DNA of 64,000 bases from Chloroflexota bacterium. Lineage in GTDB: Bacteria; Chloroflexota; Dehalococcoidia; Lucifugimonadales; Lucifugimonadaceae. The notes beneath the pieces were generated by a model. It did not search any database and was not told where the DNA came from. It saw nothing but the letters and a program-made list of their open reading frames with translations. Positions 49,223 to 57,645 of the stretch are shown piece by piece. The DNA lies in the NCBI GenBank assembly GCA_002717385.1, contig PBDR01000001.1, positions 1 through 64,000 of the forward strand, written 5' to 3'. Position 1 is the stretch's first letter. Each line of letters starts with the position of its first letter. The position numbers and the translations under genes were made by a program.

Positions 49223-50136
49223 TCTAATCTTATCCTCGGATCAGCCCATGAATAAAGAAGATCTACTATGAAATTTGCTATCACAAAAAAACCAGCGAAA
49301 ATCATTACTACACCTGTCATAATAGGAAAGTCATTATTAAATACAGATTGTACCGCTAGACGTCCAAGTCCTGGCCATGCAAAAACAGTTTCTGTAACTA
49401 CTGTCCCGGTAAGATATGCAGCTAAAAGTACACCAGCAAAAGTCATTGGAGCTATTAGAGCATTTCTAAATGCATGTTTCCAAACAATCCATCGGGTCGC
49501 AACTCCTTTAGCCCTTGCAAGTACTACAAACTCAGAATCTAGAACTTCTAACATTGATGATCGTACTAATCTTACGAAAGCAGCAGATGCTCCCCATCCT
49601 AGAGTTATCCCGGGTAAGATAAAATGCGTCCAATCTCCCCTTTGTGAGGTTGGAAGCCACTTCAGTTGTACTGAGAAAATTAGTATTAACATTACTCCTA
49701 ACCAAAATGCTGGTAGTGCTTGACCATATAAGGCAAACGTTCTACCTATATAATCCCACACAGAACCTCTCCTAACAGCTGATAAGACTCCTAGAGGGAA
49801 TCCAGTTATTACAGCAAAAAAAAGACCACCTAAAGTTAATTCCAATGTAGGTCTTATTCTTTCACCAATAACTGCTCTAGCAGATGTCCTATGGTACATA
49901 GATCTTCCAAAATCTCCTGTAAGTGCATTTCCAAACCACAACGTATATTGGACAATTAATGGTTTGTCCAGTCCCATTTCTCTTCCCATAGCTTCCCAGG
50001 ATTCTGTTGTTGTATATTCATCTATGTATAAATCCCTAGGATCTCCGGCAGCTCTGGACAATCCAAAGACGATGAAACTTACCAACCAAACTACGGCTAG
50101 ACCGTAAATAACTCTTCTAATAATAAACGTTCGCAT
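49219..50136 (-). CDS. Peptide/nickel-type ABC transporter permease (DppB-like)
   Basis: LVRSSMLEVLDSEFVVLARAKGVATRWIVWKHAFRNALIAPMTFAGVLLAAYLTGTVVTETVFAWPGLGRL. Confidence 0.94.
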   Translation of the reverse strand: MRTFIIRRVIYGLAVVWLVSFIVFGLSRAAGDPRDLYIDEYTTTESWEAMGREMGLDKPLIVQYTLWFGNALTGDFGRSMYHRTSARAVIGERIRPTLELTLGGLFFAVITGFPLGVLSAVRRGSVWDYIGRTFALYGQALPAFWLGVMLILIFSVQLKWLPTSQRGDWTHFILPGITLGWGASAAFVRLVRSSMLEVLDSEFVVLARAKGVATRWIVWKHAFRNALIAPMTFAGVLLAAYLTGTVVTETVFAWPGLGRLAVQSVFNNDFPIMTGVVMIFAGFFVIANFIVDLLYSWADPRIRLE

Positions 50137-50191
50137 AGATATTAAAAAAAACTACTATTTTTTCTTTCTTTTATTAATGAATGTTCGATAC

Positions 50192-50243
50192 ATATGAGAA
50201 AGGGACCGATCCGCATTCCGCATCTCCTGTCCCTTTCTCATAT
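50192..50243 (-). terminator. Strong stem-loop between SBP and permease genes
   Basis: Perfect 15-bp inverted repeat atatgagaaagggac (50192-50206) / gtccctttctcatat (50229-50243), 22-nt loop, intergenic. Confidence 0.7.
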
Positions 50244-50277
50244 TTAATTTTTACACTATTTTATAAATGCAGGAATA

Positions 50278-52122
50278 TCATTCCTTCATTTTAATAGTTT
50301 GTGGGTTACCGAAGTAAGGTATGTTACCTTGGTAAGGATTCCACTCTGCAACGGTTGGGTGCAAAGCCCAGTAAGGAGTTGATTCTACCTTGCTTATAAA
50401 GATATGCCAATCAGCAACAAATCCTGTGACTTGTTCGTTGTACGCACGTCTCTTATCTGAATCTGGTTCAGCATCGATTACAGGGTGAAGTTTTCCGAGT
50501 TCATCTGGGAATTCGAATCCACCATTCCAGCTTCCAGCTCTTGGAACCCAAGGGCCAACACCGTTTGTATCTTTCGGTGAAGCTGCTCCAGCAGTGTTCC
50601 AAGCGAAGAATACGTTAAGATCTCTTGATACTAGAGTTGGGCGTCTAGCAGAATATGCTGTCTTTTCAATTTCGACCTTACATCCGCCATCAGACCAGAA
50701 CTGAGCTACAGCTTCAGCAAACTCAGGATCAATTACAACTGTTACGTCAGGTGGTATCCAATAAGGAACTGTGAAACAGTCGGAGTATCCAGCTTCATCC
50801 AATAAAGCTTGGGCTTTATCAGGATCGTAGTCTATGAACCATTCGTCTTTCCATTCAGGCATATCAGGAGTCCATCCGAAATAAGCTAAAGGAGCGGCAG
50901 AACCTAGTCCACCGAATATAGCATTATTTAGTTTTTCTCCATCAACCATGTGTCCCATAGCTTTTCGAATTTTGTGAGCTCTTTCCATAGACTCATCGTT
51001 TCCCCATTCACCTATCCATGGGTGATCATCATCATGCATATATCCTGGCCTAGCAGCTGGGTCGTTACCTTCACCAGCAGCACCTAGATAGTCAGTTTGT
51101 GCCCAGAATTGACCGGAAGCAAACCAACCTTGACCTTTACCACCACCAATTTGTTGAGCTGAACCACCAGATTTCTCTACTGCTTCTGCAACAAATTTTG
51201 GAGGAAGATCTGACAAGTGAATTTCACCATTGACTAGAGCCGCTGTCCTTACAGATGTTTCTGGAATTTCAACGAAAGTCATACTGTCAAGATGAGGAGG
51301 GTGACGCCAGTGATCCTTTACACCAACTGATTCAATAGTGCTTCCTGCAACCCATTTTGTTGCACGGAATGGACCTGTCATATTATCAAGATCAGCCAAA
51401 GAAGCCTCTTCTCCTAATTGATCAAAAGCATCTTTACTTGTGATTGATGCAGTTTGACCATTATAGTTTGACTGCTGTCTGATCCAGTCCTTCTGACAAC
51501 CGGTGTCCTTACATTGAATAAAGACTTTACCGTCTTTTGCTTCAATTGATACAATCCAAGCTCTAAGTTGACCTGCTCTGTTGAAAGTTGATCCTTCAGC
51601 CATTGCTTCATTAAAACTGAAAGCAATGTCTTCAGCATCGACTGTGCCAAAGTCAGGGTTATGGAACTTAATACCTTCCCTGATTGTCCAAGTTAGGGTA
51701 TTTGCAGTATCATCATGTTCCCATGACTCTACCATACTTTTCTCTGGGACATCTTCGTCAACCTGAACAGGTATAGGAGCGTGTTTCATCCAAGTTAATC
51801 CCTCAGTGAAACCCCACATTTGTACACGTTCAAAACAGGAACCTGTTAGGAATCTGTTGTTAAATATCGGTGGACAAATCGCTGGGACACCTATGACTAC
51901 GTCTTGAGTAACCGTTTTTGCAGGTGCTTCCTCTTTAGCGGGAGCCTCCTTTTTTGGAGCTGATGTTGCTGTTGGCTTTGGGGCTTCCTTAGCAGGAGCT
52001 TCCTTAGCAGCAGGTGCAGGTGCTTCAGTTGTAGTTGTTTCCTCATCAGAACTACAAGCTGAAAAAGCAAAAACTGCAAACAAACCAAAGGCTATCAACC
52101 CAAGTTTAATATAGTGTTTCAT
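50278..52122 (-). CDS. ABC transporter substrate-binding protein (family 5, peptide/nickel type), lipoprotein
   Basis: Lipobox FAVFAFSACSS; Ala/Pro/Lys/Glu-rich linker; SMVESWEHDDTANTLTWTIREGIKFHNPDFGTVDAEDIAFSFNEAM; IRKAMGHMVDGEKLNNAIF. Confidence 0.93.
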   Translation of the reverse strand: MKHYIKLGLIAFGLFAVFAFSACSSDEETTTTEAPAPAAKEAPAKEAPKPTATSAPKKEAPAKEEAPAKTVTQDVVIGVPAICPPIFNNRFLTGSCFERVQMWGFTEGLTWMKHAPIPVQVDEDVPEKSMVESWEHDDTANTLTWTIREGIKFHNPDFGTVDAEDIAFSFNEAMAEGSTFNRAGQLRAWIVSIEAKDGKVFIQCKDTGCQKDWIRQQSNYNGQTASITSKDAFDQLGEEASLADLDNMTGPFRATKWVAGSTIESVGVKDHWRHPPHLDSMTFVEIPETSVRTAALVNGEIHLSDLPPKFVAEAVEKSGGSAQQIGGGKGQGWFASGQFWAQTDYLGAAGEGNDPAARPGYMHDDDHPWIGEWGNDESMERAHKIRKAMGHMVDGEKLNNAIFGGLGSAAPLAYFGWTPDMPEWKDEWFIDYDPDKAQALLDEAGYSDCFTVPYWIPPDVTVVIDPEFAEAVAQFWSDGGCKVEIEKTAYSARRPTLVSRDLNVFFAWNTAGAASPKDTNGVGPWVPRAGSWNGGFEFPDELGKLHPVIDAEPDSDKRRAYNEQVTGFVADWHIFISKVESTPYWALHPTVAEWNPYQGNIPYFGNPQTIKMKE

Positions 52123-52132
52123 ACGTTTTTCC

Positions 52133-52339
52133 TAAACCAGATTCACTGGTTTTAAATTATTCAACCCAAACGAAGTTGTTTAGGTTCTTGAGAAATTATA
52201 CTATACAGTAATTTTCTTTTATAACTTCAAAAAAAGGTCTTTTAAAAAAGTTTTTATAAATTTTTTTTGAAAAGCGAGCTTTCGATTACGTAAATCAGCA
52301 TATAATGTATAGTATTTACGCATTTCGTAAATGCTATAC
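52133..52339 (-). promoter_or_regulatory. SBP upstream region with several inverted repeats
   Basis: gtatagtatttacg/cgtaaatgctatac (52307-52320 / 52326-52339, 13/14), aaagc-ga-gcttt (about 52270-52281), aaaccag-attca-ctggttt (52134-52152). Confidence 0.45.
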
Positions 52340-52406
52340 CTGTTCATAACAAATATGAATTTTAAATAAAATTTAGTTTTTTTGGAAGGAATTTTTATCT
52401 GATATA

Positions 52407-52797
52407 TTATAATGTCCATCGCTTCATATATTTGTTATTGGATACGATAGAAGTAATATGTACTTCATCCAAATCTCTACCTATGTATCTTTCCTTTAAT
52501 TTCTTCTAGTCTAGTGGGATCATTATTTTGGGAGTTGATATTCCTAAAACACCGATTATTTCTTTGTTTTTAGAAAGTAAATTTACATTGACTGTAAATC
52601 TATTACACTTATTTTGAGAATTATTTTTTGCCTGGTAAATTAGTTCTCCGCCTTCTGGAAATTTTTGGTTAGTAATTAAGCTTTTTATTGTTATATCAGT
52701 TTCATGCTCAGCCTAAGCTGAATATTTATTTTTTTTGTTTGTACAAGAAAAAAGAAATAAAGCGAATAATAGTAATAGTATTAATTTATATATATTA
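52407..52797 (-). pseudogene. Degraded fifth copy of the tandem lipoprotein family
   Basis: One continuous minus frame reads KLILLLLFALFLFSCTNKKNKYSA*AEHETDITIKSLITNQKFPEGGELIYQAKNNSQNKCNRFTVNVNLLSKNKEIIGVLGISTPKIMIPLD*KKLKERYIGRDLDEVHITSIVSNN with two stops, collinear with the intact paralogues. Confidence 0.8.
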
Positions 52798-52808
52798 ATT
52801 TATATATA
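52781..52808. repeat. Two tandem copies of 14-bp ttaatttatatata
   Basis: Direct reading: ttaatttatatata ttaatttatatata, at the 5' end of the pseudogene. Confidence 0.85.
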
Positions 52809-52819
52809 TTGAACTTTTT

Positions 52820-53299
52820 TCAGGCTCTACTTTGCCAAGGGTCATAATCACATGTAAGTTCTGTTACAACAGCTGTACTTGCTTCTTTACCAATATATCC
52901 TTCTTTTAAAGTTTCTTTTCCTGATGGTGGGATTGATTTAGGTGCTTTCAATCCTAGACTAACTATTACTTTTTTTGTTTCCGAGAGAAGGTCAACATTA
53001 ATTATTAGACCACCACATTCTTTATCAGAAGTGTTTTTAATATTAATGATTACTTGACCACCTAGGGAACCCTTGGGTTTAATTATTATCTCTGTTACCT
53101 CAACTCCAGTGTCATTTTCAAATTCATTTGTAGTTTCTTGAGATATCGTTTCTTTTTTATTAGTTGAATTTTCTATTTGTTGCCCAGGAAGTGGAGGAGG
53201 TTCGCTATTCAAACATCCTGACAAAGCAACTAAACCTAAACCGAACAAAAAAAATAATATTTTTCTATCAAAAATCATTTTAAAAAAAAATTGATTCAA
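52820..53299 (-). CDS. Small lipoprotein paralogue D
   Basis: LSGCLNSEPPPLPGQQIENSTNKKETISQETTNEFENDTG..; lipobox and shared ectodomain. Confidence 0.85.
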   Translation of the reverse strand: MNQFFFKMIFDRKILFFLFGLGLVALSGCLNSEPPPLPGQQIENSTNKKETISQETTNEFENDTGVEVTEIIIKPKGSLGGQVIINIKNTSDKECGGLIINVDLLSETKKVIVSLGLKAPKSIPPSGKETLKEGYIGKEASTAVVTELTCDYDPWQSRA

Positions 53300-53314
53300 A
53301 ATTAGAAATTCAAT

Positions 53315-53752
53315 TTACGACCAAAGTGATGACATGTTATCACAATTAATACTCTTGATTTCCGCTTTAACAGCACCTTTACCTATAAATAAACCTTTAA
53401 TCTCCATTTCTTCTCCAGGCCCAACTAGTGTTGGAGAATTAACTCCCACACTGACTATTAATTCATCTGTATCGGATAACATATCAACTTGAATAACTAA
53501 ACCACATTCTTCGTCAGATTCATTTTGGACTAGGAAAACAATATCACCACCTAAAGTTCCTTTGGGTTTAATTGTTATATCTTTTACGACAATTCCAGTA
53601 TCGTTTTCGAATTCAATTTTAGCTTCCTGCGAAATATCCTCTTTTTTATCAGTTGAATTTTCTATTTGTTGCCCAGGAGGTGGAGGAGGTTCACTATTCA
53701 AACAACCCGAAACAAAAAAAATTAATGTAAAGACTAGAACTGTAAACTTCAT
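53315..53752 (-). CDS. Small lipoprotein paralogue C
   Basis: VSGCLNSEPPPPPGQQIENSTDKKEDISQEAKIEFENDTG.. Confidence 0.85.
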   Translation of the reverse strand: MKFTVLVFTLIFFVSGCLNSEPPPPPGQQIENSTDKKEDISQEAKIEFENDTGIVVKDITIKPKGTLGGDIVFLVQNESDEECGLVIQVDMLSDTDELIVSVGVNSPTLVGPGEEMEIKGLFIGKGAVKAEIKSINCDNMSSLWS

Positions 53753-53789
53753 ATAAACTTTCTAAATCTCATTTTTTTAATCTATTTCA

Positions 53790-54266
53790 TTATGGACAAT
53801 AGGCTTGTGCCATGGTACATGCCGCATCACATGTAATTTCAGTTACAACCACTTCCTTTGCACCTTTACCAATAAACATTTCTTTTAAAGTTTGTTTTCC
53901 AGATGGGGGGATACCTCCTCTAGAATTATATTTCAATCCCATACTAGCTACAACACTGTTCGATTCTGTAAGAACGTCAACATTAATGGCAAGACCTGCA
54001 CAGGCTTCTGATGCAGAATTTGTAACATTTATAATTACATCACCCCCAAGAGTACCTTTAGGTGCAATAGTTATATCATCTATAACAATTCCAGTGTCGT
54101 TCACAAATTCATTTGTAGTTTCTTGACTAATAGATTCTTTGGTTTCAGAAGATGTATCTATTTGTTGCCCAGGAGGTGGAGGAGGTTCACTATTCAAACA
54201 TCCAGAAAAAACAATTAAACCAAACAAAAAAAATGTTATTTTCATATTAAAACTCTCCTTAGACAA
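53790..54266 (-). CDS. Small lipoprotein paralogue B
   Basis: FSGCLNSEPPPPPGQQIDTSSETKESISQETTNEFVNDTG.. Confidence 0.85.
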   Translation of the reverse strand: MSKESFNMKITFFLFGLIVFSGCLNSEPPPPPGQQIDTSSETKESISQETTNEFVNDTGIVIDDITIAPKGTLGGDVIINVTNSASEACAGLAINVDVLTESNSVVASMGLKYNSRGGIPPSGKQTLKEMFIGKGAKEVVVTEITCDAACTMAQAYCP

Positions 54267-54779
54267 TTATCTACCGCCTTTATCTTTTTTCCCACCAGCA
54301 TCTCCAGAAGTGTCTCCTAAAATTGATGCATCACATGTAAGTTCTGTTACAACTACTTCAGTTGCTCCTTTACCAATATAACCTTCCTTCAAAGTTTCAC
54401 TTCCAGATGCAGGTACAGTTTTCGGAGATTTCAATCCCAAATTAACTATTACATTCCCTGTATCAGAAACTAGATCAACATTAATAATTAGACCAGTACA
54501 ATCTTCTGAAGAAGTATTTTTAACATTTATAATCACATCACCACCTAAAGATCCTTTTGGTTTAATTGTTAAATCTTCTAATACAATTCCAGTGTTATTC
54601 ACAAATTCATTTGTGCTTTCTTGGATAATGGCTTCTTTTTGTTGATCAGTGGTGGTATCGATTTGTTGAGGAGGTGGAGGTGGTTCACTATTTAGACATC
54701 CGAAAAAAAAGGTAAGAATAATTACAATACTCAAAGTAAGTTTTAGGCGATTAAATATTTTATTGATAATAATGAACAT
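54267..54779 (-). CDS. Small lipoprotein paralogue A
   Basis: FFGCLNSEPPPPPQQIDTTTDQQKEAIIQESTNEFVNNTG.. Confidence 0.85.
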   Translation of the reverse strand: MFIIINKIFNRLKLTLSIVIILTFFFGCLNSEPPPPPQQIDTTTDQQKEAIIQESTNEFVNNTGIVLEDLTIKPKGSLGGDVIINVKNTSSEDCTGLIINVDLVSDTGNVIVNLGLKSPKTVPASGSETLKEGYIGKGATEVVVTELTCDASILGDTSGDAGGKKDKGGR

Positions 54780-54944
54780 TATTAAGCTTTTTATCAGAAA
54801 TAAACAATTTGATCAAATAAAATTATAAATTTAACTGGGATTTATATATGATTTATATATTAAATGATTTAAATAATTTTGGAAATCAAAATACGGTATT
54901 GTTATATTTTGTTTATTTTAGGAGAATTTTGCGAGGATTATAAT

Positions 54945-56207
54945 ATGTCAATGAATTTAGCTATAGTAGGTTGTGGTGGTATGGGATTAAGACATGCTTT
55001 AGGTTATATAGAATTATTAGATAAATCAGAATCTTTTAAACTGGTTTCTGTTTGTGATCCTTATTATGATTCTGCTAAACATGTCGCCGATATAGTTTAT
55101 AAATCTACAAGTGATAGACCAAGAATTTACACTGATTTTTCAGAAATGCATGATCAAGAAAATTTAGATGCGATTGATATAACTACTAATACTTTAAGCC
55201 ATCATTCTATAGCTATTTCTGCTATGAAAAGAGGTATTCATGTCATGACAGAAAAACCTATGGCAGTGACTTTAAAAGCATGTAGGAAAATGAAAGAAGT
55301 TAGTGAAAAGAATAATGTAGTACTTTCAATAGCAGAACAATATAGAAGGGATCCAATGTGTAGATTTACAAAAGCTTTACTGGATTCGGGCATAATTGGA
55401 GATCCGTCTTTCGCAGTAAAATTATCTGTAGGCGGAGGAATTGAATTGCCGCATAACACTGTTTGGAGATCTAAAAAAAACAGTGCTGGTAGTATGATAA
55501 TTGATCAAGGAGTACATGAATCGGACATGATTCAGTACCTATTGGGAGATATACAAACTATCTATTCTGAAACAAAAATGGTCCACACTAATCTATATTT
55601 GGGTAAAATCAATCCAATTTTAGCAAAATTTTATGAACATAGATCAGATGAATATCCTGAGGATAAAAATTTTATTCAAGCAGATCAGGAAGATACAGCT
55701 TTTGCAGTTCTTAAAATGAAGTCTGGTGTGATTGTCAATTTCGTTACATCTTATGCTTCTATAGGTATTTCTAATGGTGTAAACACTATCCAAGGAACAA
55801 AAGGTTCAATGGCTTTTGTATATGGAAGGACTGGTAATCCACCAAAAATATATATCATAGGAAAAGATGAACCACTTTCAGAAGAAGAAATGCTTTCTGC
55901 AGTTCCTGATTGGAAACTTGACGAATTAACTGCTAAGTTCTGGGGATCGAATAGGATGGGTCATTATAATATGCCATTTGAAGTAGCTGACAAAAAGTTA
56001 ATTGCTATAGAACTAGAAGAGTTGGCAAGATCTATTACCGGTATAGAAAAGCATGAAGTAGGACCTGATATTGGTATGAAAGCTCTGGCTTTACCTTACG
56101 CTATCTTTGAATCAGGACTAACATCAAATGCAATTGAAATGTCAGAAGTAATCAATGGAAACATAAGTAAATATCAGGATGAAATTGATAGTAATCTTGG
56201 GATATAA
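54945..56207 (+). CDS. Gfo/Idh/MocA-family oxidoreductase
   Basis: LAIVGCGGMGLRHALGY; GIHVMTEKPMAVTLKACRKM; start placed at ATG 54945. Confidence 0.92.
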   Translation: MSMNLAIVGCGGMGLRHALGYIELLDKSESFKLVSVCDPYYDSAKHVADIVYKSTSDRPRIYTDFSEMHDQENLDAIDITTNTLSHHSIAISAMKRGIHVMTEKPMAVTLKACRKMKEVSEKNNVVLSIAEQYRRDPMCRFTKALLDSGIIGDPSFAVKLSVGGGIELPHNTVWRSKKNSAGSMIIDQGVHESDMIQYLLGDIQTIYSETKMVHTNLYLGKINPILAKFYEHRSDEYPEDKNFIQADQEDTAFAVLKMKSGVIVNFVTSYASIGISNGVNTIQGTKGSMAFVYGRTGNPPKIYIIGKDEPLSEEEMLSAVPDWKLDELTAKFWGSNRMGHYNMPFEVADKKLIAIELEELARSITGIEKHEVGPDIGMKALALPYAIFESGLTSNAIEMSEVINGNISKYQDEIDSNLGI

Positions 56208-56208
56208 A

Positions 56209-57489
56209 TCACCCAATATTTTTCTCTACAGGGATTTTTTTAAGAAATATCATTGATAAAGCTCCAATTATTCCAACCACAGTGAATATTGGGAAGGTGA
56301 TTTCATAAGAATTTGTAGTGTCGTATATAATTCCAGCAGAAATAGCCCCAACAGATTGACCAAAACTAATAAAAGGTTCAGTTATACCTCTAATAGCACC
56401 AAGAGATTTTCTACCGAAGTAGTTAGCTATTGCAACTGGAGGTACAACCAATAAACCTCCTAAACCAATTCCAAAAATTAAAGCAACAGGATACGCAATT
56501 AAAATGCTATCAACATACAGGAATAATAAAGATGATAATCCTAACCAGATATTCAACAAAATATATACAGATTTAACTGAAATTTTATCTAGTAGATTAC
56601 CCCAAATAATACTACCTATTGCTGAACCTAATGCCATTATTGAAAGAGAAGCAGCGGCAGCAGTTGCGTTAATTCCCTGATCACGCAAAAATGCTGCCTG
56701 ATGAATATTTACACCTGTGTGTATAAAAAATACTAAAAAACTTCCTATGCATAAAATCCACAATGAAGATGTTTTTATAGCTTCTTTTGCAGACCAAGAA
56801 ATTTCGTCTTTAAATTTTGATTTATCTTCTGTATCTATTTTTTTGTCATCATTAGATTTTGTTCCAATTTCTTCTGGAGTTTCGACTAAAAAAATATATG
56901 AAGCTGGAAGAGCTATAACCCATACAGATATTCCTATCCAAAACCAAGCCATTCTCCAATTATTATTATCAGAACCAATTAATAATTGTGCAAAAAGAGG
57001 AAACAAACCCATACCAATGGAGTGAGATAATCCTAGAATTGATGTGGCTTTTCCTCTACCTTTTACAAACCATTTTGCTACAACAGTACTTGCCCCTATC
57101 TGTATAGGGGATTGAAAGATTACTCTACCAATACCAAAAAGTATGTAAAATTGTATAGGATTTGAAATCCATCTAATTGAAATTAAAGTTGCTCCTAATA
57201 ATAATATTGATCCTGTAAGTAGATTTCTTGAACCGAACTTTTGGATTATGAACCCTACAATAGGTGACACGAATACAGCTACGATTCCTGCAACAGCTGC
57301 AGCTCCGACGATTAGAGTTCTACTCCAACCAAGTGATTCACTCATTGGGAAAACAAAAATAGCCATTGTTAATGTTGCTGCAGCATTTCTTGAAAACATT
57401 GAAGTACTACTAGCGAAAACTATTAACCAACCATAATAAAAAGGGGTAAATTTAGAGATTTTATTACCAGGTTTTAGTAAAAGAGACAT
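56209..57489 (-). CDS. MFS transporter
   Basis: 12-TM-like; GWLIVFASSTSMFSRNAAATLTMAIFVFPMSESLGWSRT, FGIGLGGLLVVPPVAIANYFGRKSLGAIRG. Confidence 0.9.
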   Translation of the reverse strand: MSLLLKPGNKISKFTPFYYGWLIVFASSTSMFSRNAAATLTMAIFVFPMSESLGWSRTLIVGAAAVAGIVAVFVSPIVGFIIQKFGSRNLLTGSILLLGATLISIRWISNPIQFYILFGIGRVIFQSPIQIGASTVVAKWFVKGRGKATSILGLSHSIGMGLFPLFAQLLIGSDNNNWRMAWFWIGISVWVIALPASYIFLVETPEEIGTKSNDDKKIDTEDKSKFKDEISWSAKEAIKTSSLWILCIGSFLVFFIHTGVNIHQAAFLRDQGINATAAAASLSIMALGSAIGSIIWGNLLDKISVKSVYILLNIWLGLSSLLFLYVDSILIAYPVALIFGIGLGGLLVVPPVAIANYFGRKSLGAIRGITEPFISFGQSVGAISAGIIYDTTNSYEITFPIFTVVGIIGALSMIFLKKIPVEKNIG

Positions 57490-57645
57490 AAAAAAATATG
57501 TGAAGGTCTTAAAATTATAATTATTAATTATTTAATCTAATCTAAATATATACTTATTGGTATAGTTAGTTTAATTTAAATGGATAAAGAAATTTCTATT
57601 ATGAATTAATTATTTACATCTCTATAAGAAGTAAAAAGGTGATTT

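Noticed and set aside
49268-49723. 151-aa plus-strand ORF antisense to dppB
   Set aside because: Antisense shadow ORF of a conserved permease; no plausible protein features
52219-52419. 66-aa minus-strand ORF
   Set aside because: Low-complexity Lys/Phe/Leu composition over the palindromic upstream region; no family, overlaps candidate regulatory dyads
52781-52808. Tandem AT-rich repeat considered as CRISPR-like or recombination site
   Set aside because: Only two adjacent 14-bp copies without spacers; no cas genes or integrase in the window
53812-54381. Plus-strand ORFs antisense to the lipoprotein array
   Set aside because: Shadow ORFs that mirror the repetitive paralogues; the Pro-rich linker reads as Gly-rich in antisense
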